Below are positions 33,301 to 44,640 of a DNA stretch of 64,000 nucleotides, one piece after another. Every line of letters begins with the position of its first letter. Positions within the stretch are counted from its first letter, which is position 1. The notes under the pieces were generated by a model. That model ran no database searches and had not been told where the DNA came from. It was given only the letters and a program-made list of their open reading frames with translations. Source of the DNA: Nageia nagi (lineage: Eukaryota > Pinophyta); the NCBI GenBank assembly GCA_050084985.1, contig JBITNC010000001.1, positions 16,802,001-16,866,000 of the forward strand. Reading direction: 5' to 3'. A program made the translations under genes and the position numbers.

Positions 33301-33850
33301 TTCGGGTTCTACAGGTATTTCAATTTCATCTAATTGAAACACCCCATCATTGGGTAATTTAATGACAAGTGGTTTATTATCTTGCAATGGAGCATCAACA
33401 AGATAATCAGCAATTACTTGTCCTTTTATTGACTTTTGTCCAATAAAATGTAAATCAAATTCAGTTAAGTGCATTATCCACTTTGTAGTTCTTGAATTTT
33501 GATAAGTTTTATTCATCATATGTTTCAGTGGATCCACTTTAGAAATGACATATGTTGTATGATTAAGCATATAATGTCAAAGTTTTTTAGTAGCAAAAAT
33601 GATAGCAAGACATAATTTTTCCAAATATATATACTTAATCTCATAACTCACAAGTGTTCTGCTTAGATAATATATAGCTTGCTCTTTATTGTGTTCATTC
33701 TTTTGAGCAAGCATTGTTTCTAAAGCAGTTTTAGTAGCAAAAATATATAACAAAAAGGGTATATCTTTTTTTGGTGGACTTAAGACAGGAGGAGATAATA
33801 AATATCTTTTAATTTCATCGAATGCATCTTGTTGCTATTTGCCCCAATGA
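33301..33850 (-). pseudogene. Gypsy-type RNase H, nested element
   Basis: Reads QQDAFDEIKRYLLSPPVLSPP, LYIFATKTALETMLAQKNEH, YYLSRTLVSYEIKYIYLEKL, then HTTYVISKVDPLKHMM, RTTKWIMHLTEFDLHF and KGQVIADYLVDAP. This is the standard domain following the polymerase. It continues without break into the archaeal-type domain. Confidence 0.9.
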
Positions 33851-34875
33851 TATTCTATCCCCTTTTTTAATAATTTTGTAAATGGTTTATATTTATCAGA
33901 AAGTTGTGCTATGAATCTTCTAATGGCTTGTAACTTGCCTTATAAACTTTGTAGTTGTTTCAAATTTACTGGAGGTGGCATATCCACTATTGCCTTTACT
34001 TTACTAGGATCTTTTTCAATTCCTTATCGGGACACAATAAATCCTAATAATTTTCCTGAAGTTACACCAAAAACACATTTTTTTTGGATTTAATCTTACT
34101 TTATGTTCTAATAATCTATCTAAGACTTTAATTAAAACTTTTCTATGATCTTTTCGATATTTCGATATTTAGATCTAGCCAACAAATCATCGACATAATC
34201 TTCTACTATGTCATGCATATAATCATGAAATATATAAGTCATAGCCCTTTGATAAGTTGCCCCAGCATTTTTTAATCCAAAAGGCATAACTTTATAACAA
34301 AAGGTACCCTAAGGAGTTATAAAAGCCGTTTTATGTTGATCTTTAGGGGCTATTTTTATTTGATTATAACCAAAAAATCCATCCATTAATGATAACATAT
34401 CATGTCCTGCTGTCGAATCTACCAAACTATCAATGCTAGGTAGAGGGAAATCATCCTTAGGACAAGCTTTGTTAAGATCACGAAAATCTGTACATATTCT
34501 TATTTTTCCATTTGGTTTTTTCACAGGTACCATATTAGATATCCAATCTGAATAATTTATAGGTTGTATAACTTTAACTTATAATAGTTTTTGAAGTTCT
34601 TCTTTTGCTATTAATGCTATAGTGGGATTCATTTTATGTAATTTTTATTTAACAGGCTTAGCATCAGATTTTAATGCTAAATTATGTACTACTAATTTAG
34701 GATCTATTCCAGGCATGTCTGCATATGACCATGCAAATACCTTTTCTCGTTCTTTTAATAAGGTTATAATTTCTTCTCGTTCATTTTTCGTGAGGTTTTT
34801 TCCTAATTGAATAATTTTAAGATTTTGAGGATCATTACTAATATTTATTTCTAAGACATTTTCAGTAAGCATATG
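33851..34875 (-). pseudogene. Reverse transcriptase, nested element
   Basis: Starts near MLTENVLEINISNDPQNLK. The N-terminal part has EREKVFAWSYADMPGIDP and the next block MVPVKKPNGKIRICTDFRDLN, then KACPKDDFPLPSIDSLVD, LSLMDGFFGYNQIKIAP, KVMPFGLKNAGATYQRAM and VEDYVDDLLARS near 34170-34210, with both catalytic Asp of the YVDD box. The thumb region reads SGKLLGFIVSR and GIEKDPSKVKAI. About five stops. It copies element RNA into DNA when intact. Confidence 0.94.
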
Positions 34876-34944
34876 CGACCCTTCTTCTAATTGATTTGGT
34901 ACTGGTATCCAACCTTTGTCATTAACACTATATTCTTCATCATA

Positions 34945-36230
34945 TTATTGAGTTTGTTCATTCGTACATACATGATTTTCGAAGGAACTAAATATGTGAT
35001 CTATGTTTTTGAATTCATGTGTTGAAGGATTAGATGATATGAGAGAGAAATCAGCAATTACTTCATCTGTAGAAGTATCAGCTATTGTTCTAATTAAATC
35101 TTTATTTTTATTGGTTTCATTTATTTGTTCATTGTTTTGATCTTCAGTAATATTTTCTTTTATTGTAACCATGTTTATTGATGGTATATATGAAGGAATT
35201 GATGATTCAACATTTTTATTTATTTTATGTGTCCTATTAATTTTTTCTTTATTATATTGATCTAACATTTGCGGAAAATGTTTACTCTTAAATTGAATCC
35301 TAGGATAACCTTTCATAAAATGTAATGTGTAATCAAAGATCATTTTATTAATTATTTTACTACTTCTTCAAATATAATATCACCATAAAATGTTGTAAAT
35401 ATTTTGTTTTTTCCATATTTTAATTGTGTTTTATGAACTTGTATACAATTTATTGTGATGATTGGCCAATCGAATGGCCAAGCTTCACAAATTATATTTA
35501 TTGTATCAATTTCAGATCTTTCAACATGTAACAATTGAGTTATGTTGACATCTATTTCCAACTTTTCTTCATACATATAACATTCATGAGCTCCCCATGA
35601 TGAAGGATTAAATTTAATAAAATGCAATATAATTTTTTCTTGTATATCACTTGGTGAGTATGAATGATTCCAAGGTAGCTCAATATTATTAATAAAGAGC
35701 ATTTTGATACCTTCTAAGACATCCATTTCACTTAATTGTTCTTCTTTTAGATTAATAATTTCTTGTACTATGGGTTCTTTCTCTGAAATTTTTTTGTTGT
35801 AATCCAAATTCTCTTCTTCTAAATTTCCTAATTTAGCAAGATTTTTATATTTATTCTGATAACCTAATCCCCTTTTATTAGTGGGATCTTGGTATTGTAA
35901 TTCAATTATTTCTTGGGGACCCTGTTCATATCGACCCAATCCTCGTCCTTGCCAATTACATTTGTCAAAAAAGTTTAGAACAAATGTTCTTGAACATAGT
36001 GATAAATATTTCACATCATTATTGAAATATCCTTCATATGTTTGATTGGATATTGTTGATATAGGATCTACTATTCCCGCATAAACAAACATTGTTTGAT
36101 TAGGTATTTCTCCTAAAGGTACTATTTGTCCAATTACACTAGGTGATTCAGATACTTTACCCACTTCTTGTGATGAAGGTATATTAAATACAACATCATC
36201 TACGTCATATTCTCCCATCCCTAAATCCAT
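34945..36230 (-). pseudogene. Protease-RT linker with G-patch-like motif, nested element
   Basis: Two long open stretches (35352-36230 and 34945-35343). The first begins MDLGMGEYDVDDVVFNIPSS and contains CNWQGRGLGRYEQGPQEI and KRGLGYQNKYK at about 35860-35960, a Gly-rich GLG...GLGY pattern resembling a G-patch RNA-binding motif. From memory, similar linkers occur in other Tat elements, but I cannot confirm it here. The second stretch is acidic and Asn/Thr-rich with no fold I can name. Confidence 0.72.
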
Positions 36231-36241
36231 TAATTTAATTT

Positions 36242-37087
36242 TTACTGGATATACATTGGATGATTATTATTAGATGTAGTATTTACTTGTTTTGATGAAG
36301 AAGCTCCATGTTTTTCATCTAAAGTTTTAGCAACTTTTTCCCAATTATCTTTATCCTGTATAGCTATATCACTTTTTCCTTTTATGACTTCAGATTGATT
36401 CATATTTTTGCTCATTAATATGGTTGATATATTAGGAGACGGTAATGTCACTTTACTTGGATCAAAAATTAAATTACAATGTGAATAAGGATCTGGATCT
36501 TTAAACACACAATGAACTTTATCTTTATAGATGTATTTTAAACATCCATGATAAGTTGATGGGAAACATTGCATTTCTCTAATCCATGGGCATCCTAAAA
36601 GAATGTTATATTGTATGATGTTTCTTTCAATTATATGTAACAAAGTTTGGACAGTTTTAGCTCCTACTGTAATTGGAAGCACTATTGATCCTAGAGTTGA
36701 ACACGCTGCATCATTAAAAGCTCTAATTTGTAAAGAAGGAGCTAAGATAAGTGAATCTGGTAAATTCAACTTTTTATATGCAGCGTTTGAAATTATATCT
36801 ATGTTTGAACCTTTATCTATTAAAATTCTTTTAAATAATTTTCCATCTACCTTACCAATTATGTGTAAGGGTGGATCTAATCTGCCTGGCCCGTTATTAT
36901 TTAATTTTTCTTTTTCATAAAAGGTGATACTAGGTTGTTGGGATATCTTCAAACTTTCTACTATTGAAATGAAATTATTAGGATTACTAACATCCACTTG
37001 AATTTCTTGTAAAATTTGATTCATACCTTCCCTGTAACTTTCGGATTGTTGTAATAATTCAAATAAGGTCATCTTAACTGGAGACAT
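36242..37087 (-). pseudogene. Aspartic protease, nested element
   Basis: A continuous 281-codon stretch. Protease active site: KRILIDKGSNIDIIS, where the family has DxGSS; Asp is present and Lys occupies the variable place. SLQIRAFNDAACSTLGSIVL and ILLGCPWIREMQCFPSTYH follow, matching the LLGRPWI...PSTYH block typical of Tat proteases. N-terminal part SVKMTLFELLQQSESYREG is the gag-protease junction; the C-terminal 70 residues are a disordered linker. Cleaves the gag-pol polyprotein in the particle. Confidence 0.9.
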
Positions 37088-39904
37088 CTTTAGTTGTCAT
37101 TGAAGAACACCTTTTATTGAAACTTTAGGTTGTTGTGGAAGAGGTATAGGTATAGGTTGTGTATTAGTTGGACTTATTGTTGATTGATTTTTTCGTGGAT
37201 TATCCTGTTTGTTTTGATATTGTTGTGCTCGTGTAGCTATACCTATCATGTGTATTGAATCATCTATAGCTTCTATAAATGGTATGTCTTTATTATTCCA
37301 TATATAATTCATTTGGTTTGGGACAACTGCCACATTGTTCGCTTGATGTGAAGGTAAGGGGTTTTGATATATCCCTAAATTTTGATTTGAGGGCATAATA
37401 GGATTATCCACATCTATTTTTCAACTATCTATCAAGTCTTGAATCTTATGCTGTAAAGTTCGACATTTATTTGTATTATGTCCCTTTTGCCTATGATAAG
37501 CACAAAATTCATTCTCCTTATACCACTTGCTTCCTTTAGTATTAGGATTTTCAGGTCTTATATCAGGTAATATAATCATACCATTATCACATAATTTTTT
37601 AAGTATTTCAGCTAATGGTTCTGATAATGGGGTAAATTTTCTTTTAGGCTTAGGTTCAGCATTTTCTTTGATTTTTGAAGATTGATCAGAATTTTTTGTC
37701 ATAGCTATTTGATTATTTTATGGTTGTTTACTAATGTTTTCATATTGATTACCCTTTTTGTATTCTTTTTTCTTAAGTTTTAGTTCTCCATCTTGAATTT
37801 TAAATCTTTCTATAACTACTACCTAAGCAATAGCTTCTTCAAAAGTTTTATGTTGTTGAATTTGGAGAACACTGGCTATTGGTCTTAAACAACTTTGGCT
37901 AAATAATTTAACCAATTCTTCATGTGGTATTGTGTAAAACATACTAGTAAGTATAACCCACCATCTTGAGATGTAATCTTGTATAGTTTCATCAGGAAAC
38001 TGTTGTAATCTTGTAAGACCAATAATTGAAGATCTTTCTTTAATATTGATTCTAAAGTGTTCAAGAAATTGATTAGCCAATTGTTCGAATGTATATAAAC
38101 TATGTATAGGTAAACTATTATACCAATCCAAAGCTTGACCTGCGAGTGTCATAGGAAATATACGTAACATTAATGAGTCATCATTAGCTATCTAATAGCT
38201 AGAAAATGTAAATTTTCTCAAGTGTTCTTTGGGATCCTCTTTTCCTTTGAATGGTTATATCTTAGGAAATTCAAACCTATATGGTAATTTTCTTTTTGGA
38301 ACACTTGGATGAATAGGCTCATTGCAAATGTTCTTATATTTTAACTTTTTAAGCCCTTGAACATTCATTTCTCAATTTATGAAATCCTTCATAAAGTCTT
38401 CTAATTCTTTATCGGTTCTACGACCTTGAGTGTGTCTATGATACCTTCGAATATTCATATCCTTTTTCAAAATTGATCTTGAAGTGTAAGACTCATAATC
38501 AGAAGGAAAATCTGATGGCAGTGGAGGCAATACTTTAAGAGTTGAATGATGTTGCAGAATAGAGATTTTAGGAGGTTTTTGGGATATACTTTTTCCATAT
38601 AGATCTTTTCCTTTGTAATCAGGTAATTTTGTTTGATTTTGAGTTTGTTCAACCCAACTTTTAATGGAATCTTACTTTTATTTATCATATAATTTTTGAA
38701 GTTCTAGTTCTTTATCTATTTCCTTTTGTAACAAAATGGCTATCTCTTTATCCATCACTTCTTGTTTGTCTAAGTAGGGGTCTCGATATTTTTGTATTTG
38801 ACTTCCTTCAGGAGTTTTAGGTTTCAAATTTTTTATTTTTTGATATTCATCCCACTATCTTTGTTTTTCTTTCTCCATACGAAGATATTGTTCCCTTTTA
38901 ATTTTTTCATTTTCTAATTCTTTAAGTTGTAATTCTTTTAAACGAAGTTGAATCTCATGTTCTTTATGAAGTCTTTTCTTTTCTTATTCCAGGAATTCAT
39001 TTATTTCTTTGTTTGCTTGTTCTTGTTCTATGAATTTTCTTTTATCTCTAAGAAGTTTATCTTCCATTTTTTTTAATTTATTCTCTTGTTCTTGAATTTT
39101 AATGAATTCATTAGCTTTTCTATTTTCTTCCTTTAGAAGATATTGCATCTCTGCGGCCTTTTTAATATCATCAGCATATACTTCCATGAATTTTTGACCA
39201 GCTTTTGTTTTATATAATCATCATTCTTTTAGTTCTTCATAAGAAGGTGTCTCTTCTATTTTGAACTTAGATGTCCTTCTATTTATTTAATCCTTCATTT
39301 GAGGAATAAGATTTCTTTATTTGCTTCATTGAAGGAGCTCTTTGAGATAAATTAATCGTAGGTATTGATACTTCATTTTTTCTTAATTTGAGAGATTTAT
39401 GAGAAAAACAAGATCCCTCTTTTCGAATTAAAGAACTGACTCTTTGACCATCTGATAATTGATGAATGAATATTTCATATTTAACTTTATATGGCTCAGT
39501 CTCTGGTACTGCTATGGTTTCGACCCGAGATTTATCCTCGTCAATTTCTAAGTTATCAAGCCTTTGATTTAGTTTTTCTACATCTCCTCGTAGACTAGAA
39601 GACATCTTAGGAATACCCTATAATTAGCTAGACGATGATGAATTTCAATTAAATCTTCATCTAACAATTGCATTCTAGCCCTTGCAATAGGATCCTCTAT
39701 AATTTGTCTTTGCAATCTAGATTGATCATAACCCCAATCCTAATCTTTACCTACATAACGAACTACCCATGGATTTGATTCATCTAGAGGAGGTGGCCTC
39801 CTAACTAAAGAATCTATCAGATCCATATTGTCTAGATCTATTTCTTGTATTTCAAGTGGGTGTTCTTGCATTTTCTTAGCAGTCATACTTCTAGTTTGAA
39901 CCAT
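37088..39904 (-). pseudogene. Gag polyprotein, nested element
   Basis: Start chosen at the ATG at 39902-39904 because MVQTRSMTAKKMQ matches the usual gypsy gag opening. Parts in order are the N-terminal VRRPPPLDES segment (39771-39832), a Lys/Glu-rich coiled coil (39187-38984 and onward: EENRKANEFIKIQEQENKLKK), and the capsid core MLRIFPMTLAGQALDWYNSL, QLANQFLEHF and TRLQQFPDETIQDYISRW (37823-38170). A zinc knuckle reads FCAYHRQKGHNTNKCRTLQ (37421-37702), with the Tat-type CX2H spacing, and a Pro/Gln-rich tail follows. About ten in-frame stops and some frameshifts. Forms the particle shell and binds RNA. Confidence 0.88.
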
Positions 39905-41671
39905 TTTTTTTTTAAATATTATAAACAAACATCGTAAAAAAGAAACTCTATTTTTATCTTTTATATTATGTTTTCGAGAAAATAATTTAATGCACAAACA
40001 TCCTATATGCAAACTTACTTTTAATCATGTGGTTATCTTTTTTAACTTTTTCACATATTTTTAATGTCTGAGTTAAATGAACGATATGAGTTGTTCATTT
40101 TTAATCCTTTTAATTTTCCTAGTTTGTTTTGACTAGTCAAGTGTTAAACAAGGTAGGTTGGATAATCCTAATTAATGTTTACAAGTCTCTATGGCTTTTG
40201 GCTTTGTTCTAGATGAGTCTCTTTTTTTACTCCTACCTATGGAAAAGTCACCTTGGTCATCACTTCCAAGTGTAACTTGCTCTATGGTTTCAAGTATGTT
40301 ATATCGGTGGGTTCCAAGAAGTAAGAATTAACGGTTGGTAATAACATCCAACTCGTTAATATTCAATTATTTCTTTAAGGCCTTATGAAATGCATTTAAA
40401 CAAGTAAAAATACACTTATGCATACTACCCTCCCAAACTTTCATGTCCATTTACTTATCTTATCTCAATGTGATACAATCAAAAGTTTATTTTTAGTGGA
40501 ATTTGACCTTAATAAACCCCGTTGTTCTTTTTATAATGTGATTCATTATTCATCCTCTTAATGATGTTCATTAACCCCTTCTAGCTGTGGAAGTATTATG
40601 TGTGATAAATTCCCTCTTCTTACTAGTCACATATCTCTTCGACCTCCAATGGAGTGGTAAGAGCAGACTTGGTAAGAAGCCATTGTGGATGAATTAGTTA
40701 AGTGAGGTTCAATTACTCCTCCAAGAGTCACAAATCCCTTCGACCTCCAATGGAGTGGTAAGGCCAGACATCTTTAAGAGTGTTAATGTGAAGTATATTT
40801 CCAAATAAAATGTGAATAAATTTTACCTCTCTCACTTAACTTATTTCTGATCACTTAAGATCACTTGAAGCATAAAAGTGAGAGCATACTTTGTTAAGTG
40901 AAAGTACTTAGTGTATTCGAATCCATCCAATTTGTTAACCTTTTAATATGATTTATACTACCCCAAAACTCGATTTATTTTTCTTAAGTTCATTCCATTT
41001 AGTGTGATTCATTTACTCCTTCCAATAGTGGAAGTATTAAGTGTAGTAAATTACCTTCTCTTACTAGTCACATATCCCTTCGACCTCCATTGGAGTGGTA
41101 AGGGCAGACTTGGTAAGAGGTCATTATGTGTGATATATTAACCAAATTAATAATAGTGTGAAAGAAAAGAAAAATTTAATTATTCCTTCTTATCAATCTA
41201 TTTTGGTCACCTTAGATCGCATAAAGCGCAAAGGGAGAGCATAAGTAGACAAGATAAAAAGTATTAATGTGTACGTACCCTTAACCCTAGAAAATAAACA
41301 AATATCACTCATATATTAAATAATGCATTTTAAAATTTTTGCTACCCATTTTCTACATGCACTCTGAGCAAAGAGATCACGAGCAAATTTTACCAACTAT
41401 CATTTTAAATGCCTACTTACGCTTACTGTATTTACGTTAGATTAGAAAACATACCAATTTTAATAGGGATTGTTGATGATTTCATAGAGATCGTTAACGA
41501 TTATGGTATGATCATCGTTGATCCAATAAAAAATAAGAAACAAAAACAAACAATAGATAAAATAGATTAAGTTAGTTATAGTTCCACAAAATGCAAATAG
41601 AATCAAAATATGATCAAAACAAAAGAAACTCAAGCCTATTTTTATTCCAATTCTCTGAATACATGCAAGGG
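39905..41671 (-). other. 5' leader of nested element
   Basis: 1.77 kb between primer-binding site and gag. No conserved frame. It holds a diverged two-copy repeat about 340-440 bp apart, three short hairpins of one family, and a GATCG palindrome cluster at 41465-41522. Leaders of LTR elements usually carry dimerisation and packaging signals, which would fit the hairpins. Confidence 0.65.
40627..41124 (-). repeat. Three leader hairpins (CTCTT...AAGAG family)
   Basis: On the plus strand, copies at 40627-40683, 40729-40782 and 41067-41124 share TCACATATC-CTTCGACCTCCAATGGAGTGG and TAAG-GCAGAC. Outer stem CTCTT with AAGAG in copy 1 becomes CCCTT with AAGGG in copy 3, a compensated pair. Copy 2 pairs CCTT with AAGG. 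The inner stem CTCC with GGAG is unchanged. Confidence 0.7.
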
Positions 41672-41689
41672 GCCCTCATTCTAGCGCCA
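41672..41689 (-). other. Primer-binding site of nested element
   Basis: Three bases inside the 5' LTR edge, the minus strand reads TGGCGCTAGAATGAGGGC. TGG complements the CCA end of a tRNA. I did not assign the tRNA with confidence. Confidence 0.8.
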
Positions 41690-41692
41690 GAT

Positions 41693-42721
41693 TATGTATA
41701 TTAAATTATGCACCTAAAACTCGATTTAGCCAAATTAATCATTCAACATAATAAATCAGAACACATTCAATATTACACATCAATAATAATGTAGATATTA
41801 TATCCAAAAAGATTGAATGAAATTTAATACAATAAGGATCGTTATCGATCTGTATGGATCAGAAACGATCGATGGTCTCCACTATTATAATGCACTTTGT
41901 AATCTTTTGGCTTTTGTCATCGATATGATAAATCATCGTCGATCGATGTCTGGATCGTTGATGATTTCTAACACTATAGTGAACTTTTGCAAATTTTGAA
42001 CTTTTGTATTTTGTCCTGGTTATTTTCCTTCATGCTTACTTCTATTGTTCTTCTCCTGTATTGACCCTACACACAGAAAATGAACAAAACATCAAAACAT
42101 ACCTGATAATACATTAAATATGAATCAGAAGTAAATAACATAAGATTAAAACATACTTGATTGTAGATTTATAATGATCAAGCTTCAGATCTTTGTTAAC
42201 AACACTCCTGGTTTAATCTTGACAGAGCTTTGCTATCGTAAATTGGGTCCCTTTATTCATATATAGAGCTTATATTTATAGGCTCAAATGTTTGTTATAC
42301 ATTATCTTGTTGGCACAAAATTCAAGGTAACATCTCGTACAAATTTTGAGGCATTCTTATCCCAAATCTGCATAAAAAATCCTAAATCATGCATGCTGGG
42401 CTATTCTGGGCTTAGACTTATCTATCTTTGAATTGATCAGGGATCGTCAACGACCGTACTAGATCATTAATGATTTTTCCACAATTTTTATAATAATATT
42501 AAAATGATCACCAAATGGTCATTTTTTAATGAAAAGGGGTCGTATGACCACTCGCTTTGCATCTACTCGATGAGATCTATCTAATAATGGAGTTTTCAAG
42601 CTTGTTTGAGGCTTGTATAAAGATTTATGATTATTTTAATGTGATATATGTTAGAAAGATATTTATTTTATTTATTTATATGTTGTTAAACTAGATGTAG
42701 GGTTTATTTTGAGTGTCTACA
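41693..42721 (-). repeat. 5' LTR of nested element (1029 bp)
   Basis: Pairs with 21941-23010. Its terminal dinucleotide next to the primer-binding site reads TA on the plus strand where the partner has TG, a single transition. It is 41 bp shorter because of two deletions within GATCG clusters (near 41855 and 42447). Ends GAGTGTCTACA and is followed by ATAGT. The element-strand TATA motif CTATAAATA lies at 42273-42281. Confidence 0.95.
42273..42281 (-). promoter_or_regulatory. TATA box of the nested 5' LTR
   Basis: The minus strand reads CTATAAATA, also present at 22543-22551 in the 3' LTR. It is the best core-promoter candidate for the element's genomic RNA. Confidence 0.55.
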
Positions 42722-42726
42722 ATAGT
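42722..42726. repeat. Target-site duplication ATAGT, right copy (nested element)
   Basis: Matches 21936-21940 and lies within the codons of the YLDDITI motif of the outer reverse transcriptase. Confidence 0.95.
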
Positions 42727-43180
42727 TATATCATCTAGATAGATCAATATAATCTTGTTTATTAGCTCTTCAAATGGATGATCCATGGCTCTTTGAAAAG
42801 TAGCTCTTAAATTAGAAATACCAAATGGCATCCTTTGAAAAAGCAAATGTGCCCCATTTAGTCATAAATGCTATCTTGAATTGATCTTCATCCTTCACCT
42901 AAATTTGCTTAGATCTTGAGCAACCATTGATCATTGCTCTAGCTACTGTATGTAGGATTTACTCCATATGAGGGAGAGAATAATTATATTTCAGGGACAC
43001 TTTATTCAAATTTTTGAAATCAACACAAATTTTGATTTCTCCACTTTTCTTTCTCATAGGAACTAAATTTGTAATCCAAGAAAAATGCTTGATGGGATAA
43101 ATAATTTTTGAATTTAAGAGCTTGATTAACTCCTATTTCATAGCTTCTTCTATTTTTGGATTTACAGGTCTCTATTTTTG
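42727..43180 (-). pseudogene. Reverse transcriptase, N-terminal part of outer element
   Basis: Minus-strand reading across frameshifts gives KSKFVLISKI in the fingers region, VKDEDQFKIAFMTKW-like text, FQRMPFGISNLRATFQRAM, DHPFEELINKIILIYLDDITI. The nested element interrupts it immediately after the catalytic YLDD. Together with 21661-21935 it covers the whole polymerase. Confidence 0.85.
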
Positions 43181-43649
43181 CCTATATGGTTTAGCTTCTG
43201 GTTCAAGCTCAACCATGTGTTGGATGACATATTTGTCATATGTCTTAAGATCATCGTAAGTCCAAGCAATCACCTAGGAAAACTCATGATAAACCTAAGA
43301 CATAGTAGCCTTTTCTTCATTAGAATATTTAAACCAACTTTTATGAATTTACTAAGTTCTACCTCCAACTCAACATAATTATCCTTTAATATGATCAAAG
43401 ACTTAGTCCTTAGGACATCTTCTAAATCAAATAGTCTTTCAAAAGAGAGTAGTTCTTTTGGTACTATATTATTTCTAAGTTGAATGACATTTCATTCTTG
43501 AAAATAATCAGGCATCTCCTAAGTACCAAAAGTGTGAACCACTACTTCATCTACCAAGAAATTGATAATATGCTCATCAAAGTCAAATACTTGCCAGAAG
43601 TTTGCAACATTCAGTACTGAAGGCCTACATCAAACTTTGACTCCAAGAG

Positions 43650-44065
43650 CCCCTCTTTTATGATGAATAGGGTTATAACATGCTCTTTTTCCAATAAGTG
43701 CATCAACTACTTGGTTGTGTTTTCTAGGAATAGATACAAAATTGATAGCCAAAAATGACTCCAATAAATCCCACACTATGTTCCTATAGTTTTTTAGATA
43801 ATGGGGCTTTGCACTAATCTAATTTCTAACTTGCTTGATGACTAATTCAGAATCACCATAGATAATCAGGTATCTAATACTTATACTGATTACTTTAAAT
43901 AGTCCTAAGCAAAGGCATTCATACTCAATAGCATTATTTGTACAAGTCCATGTGAATCAAAAGGAGAATCTTTTGGTAGCCCCCTTTGGAGACTTGAATA
44001 CCACTTGAACTCCACATCCATGTCTACATAGAGAAACATCAAAATACATCATCCATACCTCATGT
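43650..44065 (-). pseudogene. Archaeal-type RNase H placed upstream of RT, outer element
   Basis: Minus strand reads VWMMYFDVSLCRHGCGVQVV (Asp 1), WTCTNNAIEYECLCLGL (Glu), IRYLIIYGDSELVIKQVRN (Asp 2), YLKNYRNIVWDLLESFLAIN and SIPRKHNQVVDAL (Asp 3). All four catalytic acids survive. The domain lies between protease and reverse transcriptase, whereas the nested element has it after gypsy RNase H. The left plus-strand relic has the same upstream order, so it is not a local rearrangement. Confidence 0.88.
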
Positions 44066-44640
44066 TCTTTATCAGTAGTAATTAAAACTAGCTAAACTTT
44101 CTCATATAGATAATAATTACCCATGCTAGCATCTACGACCTAATAATATATGTTATTGGTTGATAGAATTTTAATTATCAGTATTGATTCCCTTAGTGTA
44201 TCACTTTCAAATATTTCTATTGGTTGGGGATCATTTATGCAATTTACTTCATTGATCCTCTTGAGATGGATAGTTTTAGTGCCTTCATTCAGAATCTTTA
44301 CCTATTTTTTTTGGAAGGGAAATAGAAGATTACTATAGTCTAAGGCTAGGTACCCTCTCAATTTAGTAGTAAATTCTCTAGAAAGAAAATTTTCAAATAG
44401 AAGTGGAAGATCAACTACAATAATATCTTGGACAACATGAATATCAAGAGAGGCATTCAAGGTTATTTGAACACCTTTAACACTACCAACAATATCAACT
44501 AAGAAAGAATCTAATTGTATGACACCATTAATGCATCTTGTAATGTACAATTTCATTTCATCTACAACAACTTGGGGGATAATAATTATGGTAGCTATAG
44601 TATCAATCATACAATTGTTTACTACCCAACCTTTTAATCT
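44066..44640 (-). pseudogene. Aspartic protease region, outer element
   Basis: Reads VNNCMIDTIATIIIIPQVVVDEM, where the active site DTGA has become DTIA, then DEMKLYITRCINGVIQLDSF, VVQDIIVVDLPLLFENFLSR and GYLALDYSN. Matches 52-291 of the left relic. 44302-44610 is open; upstream and downstream parts contain stops. Confidence 0.82.

Noticed and set aside
40627-41124. CRISPR-like array in the nested leader
   Set aside because: Only three diverged copies at unequal spacing, in a plant retroelement leader; the repeats are better explained as hairpins in a duplicated leader.
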